Assembly (NCBI GenBank): GCA_029865445.1
Contig: JAOUGY010000077.1
Location: 1-13,262, forward strand
Length of the DNA stretch: 13,262 nucleotides
Origin: Acidimicrobiia bacterium
Lineage (GTDB): Bacteria; Actinomycetota; Acidimicrobiia; Spongiisociales; ZC4RG35
Direction of reading: 5' to 3'
Shown: positions 12,979-13,262 of the stretch, piece by piece
Layout: each line of letters starts with the position of its first letter
Numbering within the stretch: the first letter of the stretch is position 1
Notes under the pieces: generated by a model
Databases searched by the model: none
The model's input: only the letters and a program-made list of their open reading frames with translations
What the model was told of the DNA's origin: nothing
Position numbers and translations under genes: made by a program

Positions 12979-13262
12979 AGCGTTCGGCGCGACGGACGTC
13001 GCGGGGAACCGCGCAGAGTACCCGTCGAATCGCCTGACCGACATGAAAACTCGCATTCGTCTGGCAGCCGTCGACGGACGGTCCACACCCCTGCTGCGGT
13101 GACCGCAAGGCCGATCGAAGGAAGGCGAGCGGAAGGCGCAGCGCGCACCGCATCACCGGTGACAGCCCTGAGGCGACACCAGTCGGTAGCCCGCAGCAAG
13201 AGCACTGATGGCGGCACCGACAAAGTGCCCGGTATCCACAACCCCACGCGACGTCGGTCCGT
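12979..13262. other. Upstream region without a supported gene
   Basis: About 280 bases upstream of the oxidoreductase to the window edge. Minus-strand frames are open here, but their products are arginine/proline-rich and match nothing I recognise. Small symmetric elements are visible: TGCGG-TGA-CCGCA (13095-13107) and the palindrome TCACCGGTGA (13153-13162). The promoter of the oxidoreductase should lie here; I see no convincing -35/-10 pair and no tRNA signature. Confidence 0.45.

Noticed and set aside
12956..13156. Small minus-strand frame (66 codons) ending near the oxidoreductase start
   Set aside because: Overlaps the oxidoreductase start, has no clear ribosome binding site and is Arg-rich without a known motif; not enough to call a gene or leader peptide.
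1..13262. CRISPR arrays, insertion sequences, tRNA or rRNA genes, phage or toxin-antitoxin genes
   Set aside because: Looked for regular repeats, transposase motifs, T-loop signatures and small gene pairs on both strands; none seen by eye. A short or divergent RNA could still escape notice.

Overview
This is a GC-rich, gene-dense window with short intergenic gaps, ATGA start/stop overlaps and TANNNT -10 elements placed a few bases before start codons. These traits, together with the protein families present (a DR_2398-type FMN-binding protein, a CysA-like two-domain sulfurtransferase, a lipoprotein of actinobacterial style), suggest an actinomycete. Acidimicrobiia or a relative is my best guess, but nothing here fixes the class.

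Layout. The left edge (1-228) has no supported gene but holds a long imperfect inverted repeat (101-197). A zinc-type medium-chain alcohol dehydrogenase (229-1260, minus) is transcribed divergently from a three-gene plus-strand cluster: a threonine-synthase-family PLP enzyme (1358-2482), an OsmC-family protein (2495-2905) and a two-domain rhodanese/thiosulfate sulfurtransferase (2902-3738). The 97-bp divergent gap has a -10 box six bases before each start codon (probable leaderless transcripts) and a LacI-like palindrome.

A complete Opp/Dpp-type ABC importer operon follows: lipoprotein solute-binding protein (3871-5610), two permeases (5656-6669, 6672-7601) and two ATPases (7598-8773, 8770-10071). 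Its promoter is unusually legible: TTGACC, 18 bp, TAGGAT, then two LacI-type CAATCGATTG operators 33 bp apart, the first on the predicted start site. A perfect 11-bp GC hairpin separates the binding-protein gene from the permease genes. Both ATPases carry extra sequence relative to each other, most strikingly a ~75-residue insertion inside the C-terminal cysteine cluster of the second.

After the importer come a GTG-started MFS exporter-type permease (10130-11371) and a pyridoxamine-phosphate-oxidase-like protein (11379-11993). A zinc-free MDR-superfamily NAD(P)H oxidoreductase (12033-12968) converges on them from the minus strand. The right edge (12979-13262) has no supported gene.

How it may work together. 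The ABC operon is probably a repressor-controlled uptake system. A 9/10 match to the same operator core in the divergent promoter at 1314-1324 raises the possibility of one local regulon covering the dehydrogenase, the PLP/OsmC/sulfurtransferase cluster and the importer. The regulator is not in the window. I saw no CRISPR array, insertion sequence, tRNA, rRNA or phage gene. No wholly novel system is evident; the most interesting items are the operator layout, the ATPase insertions, the 101-197 inverted repeat and the sulfur-flavoured operon.
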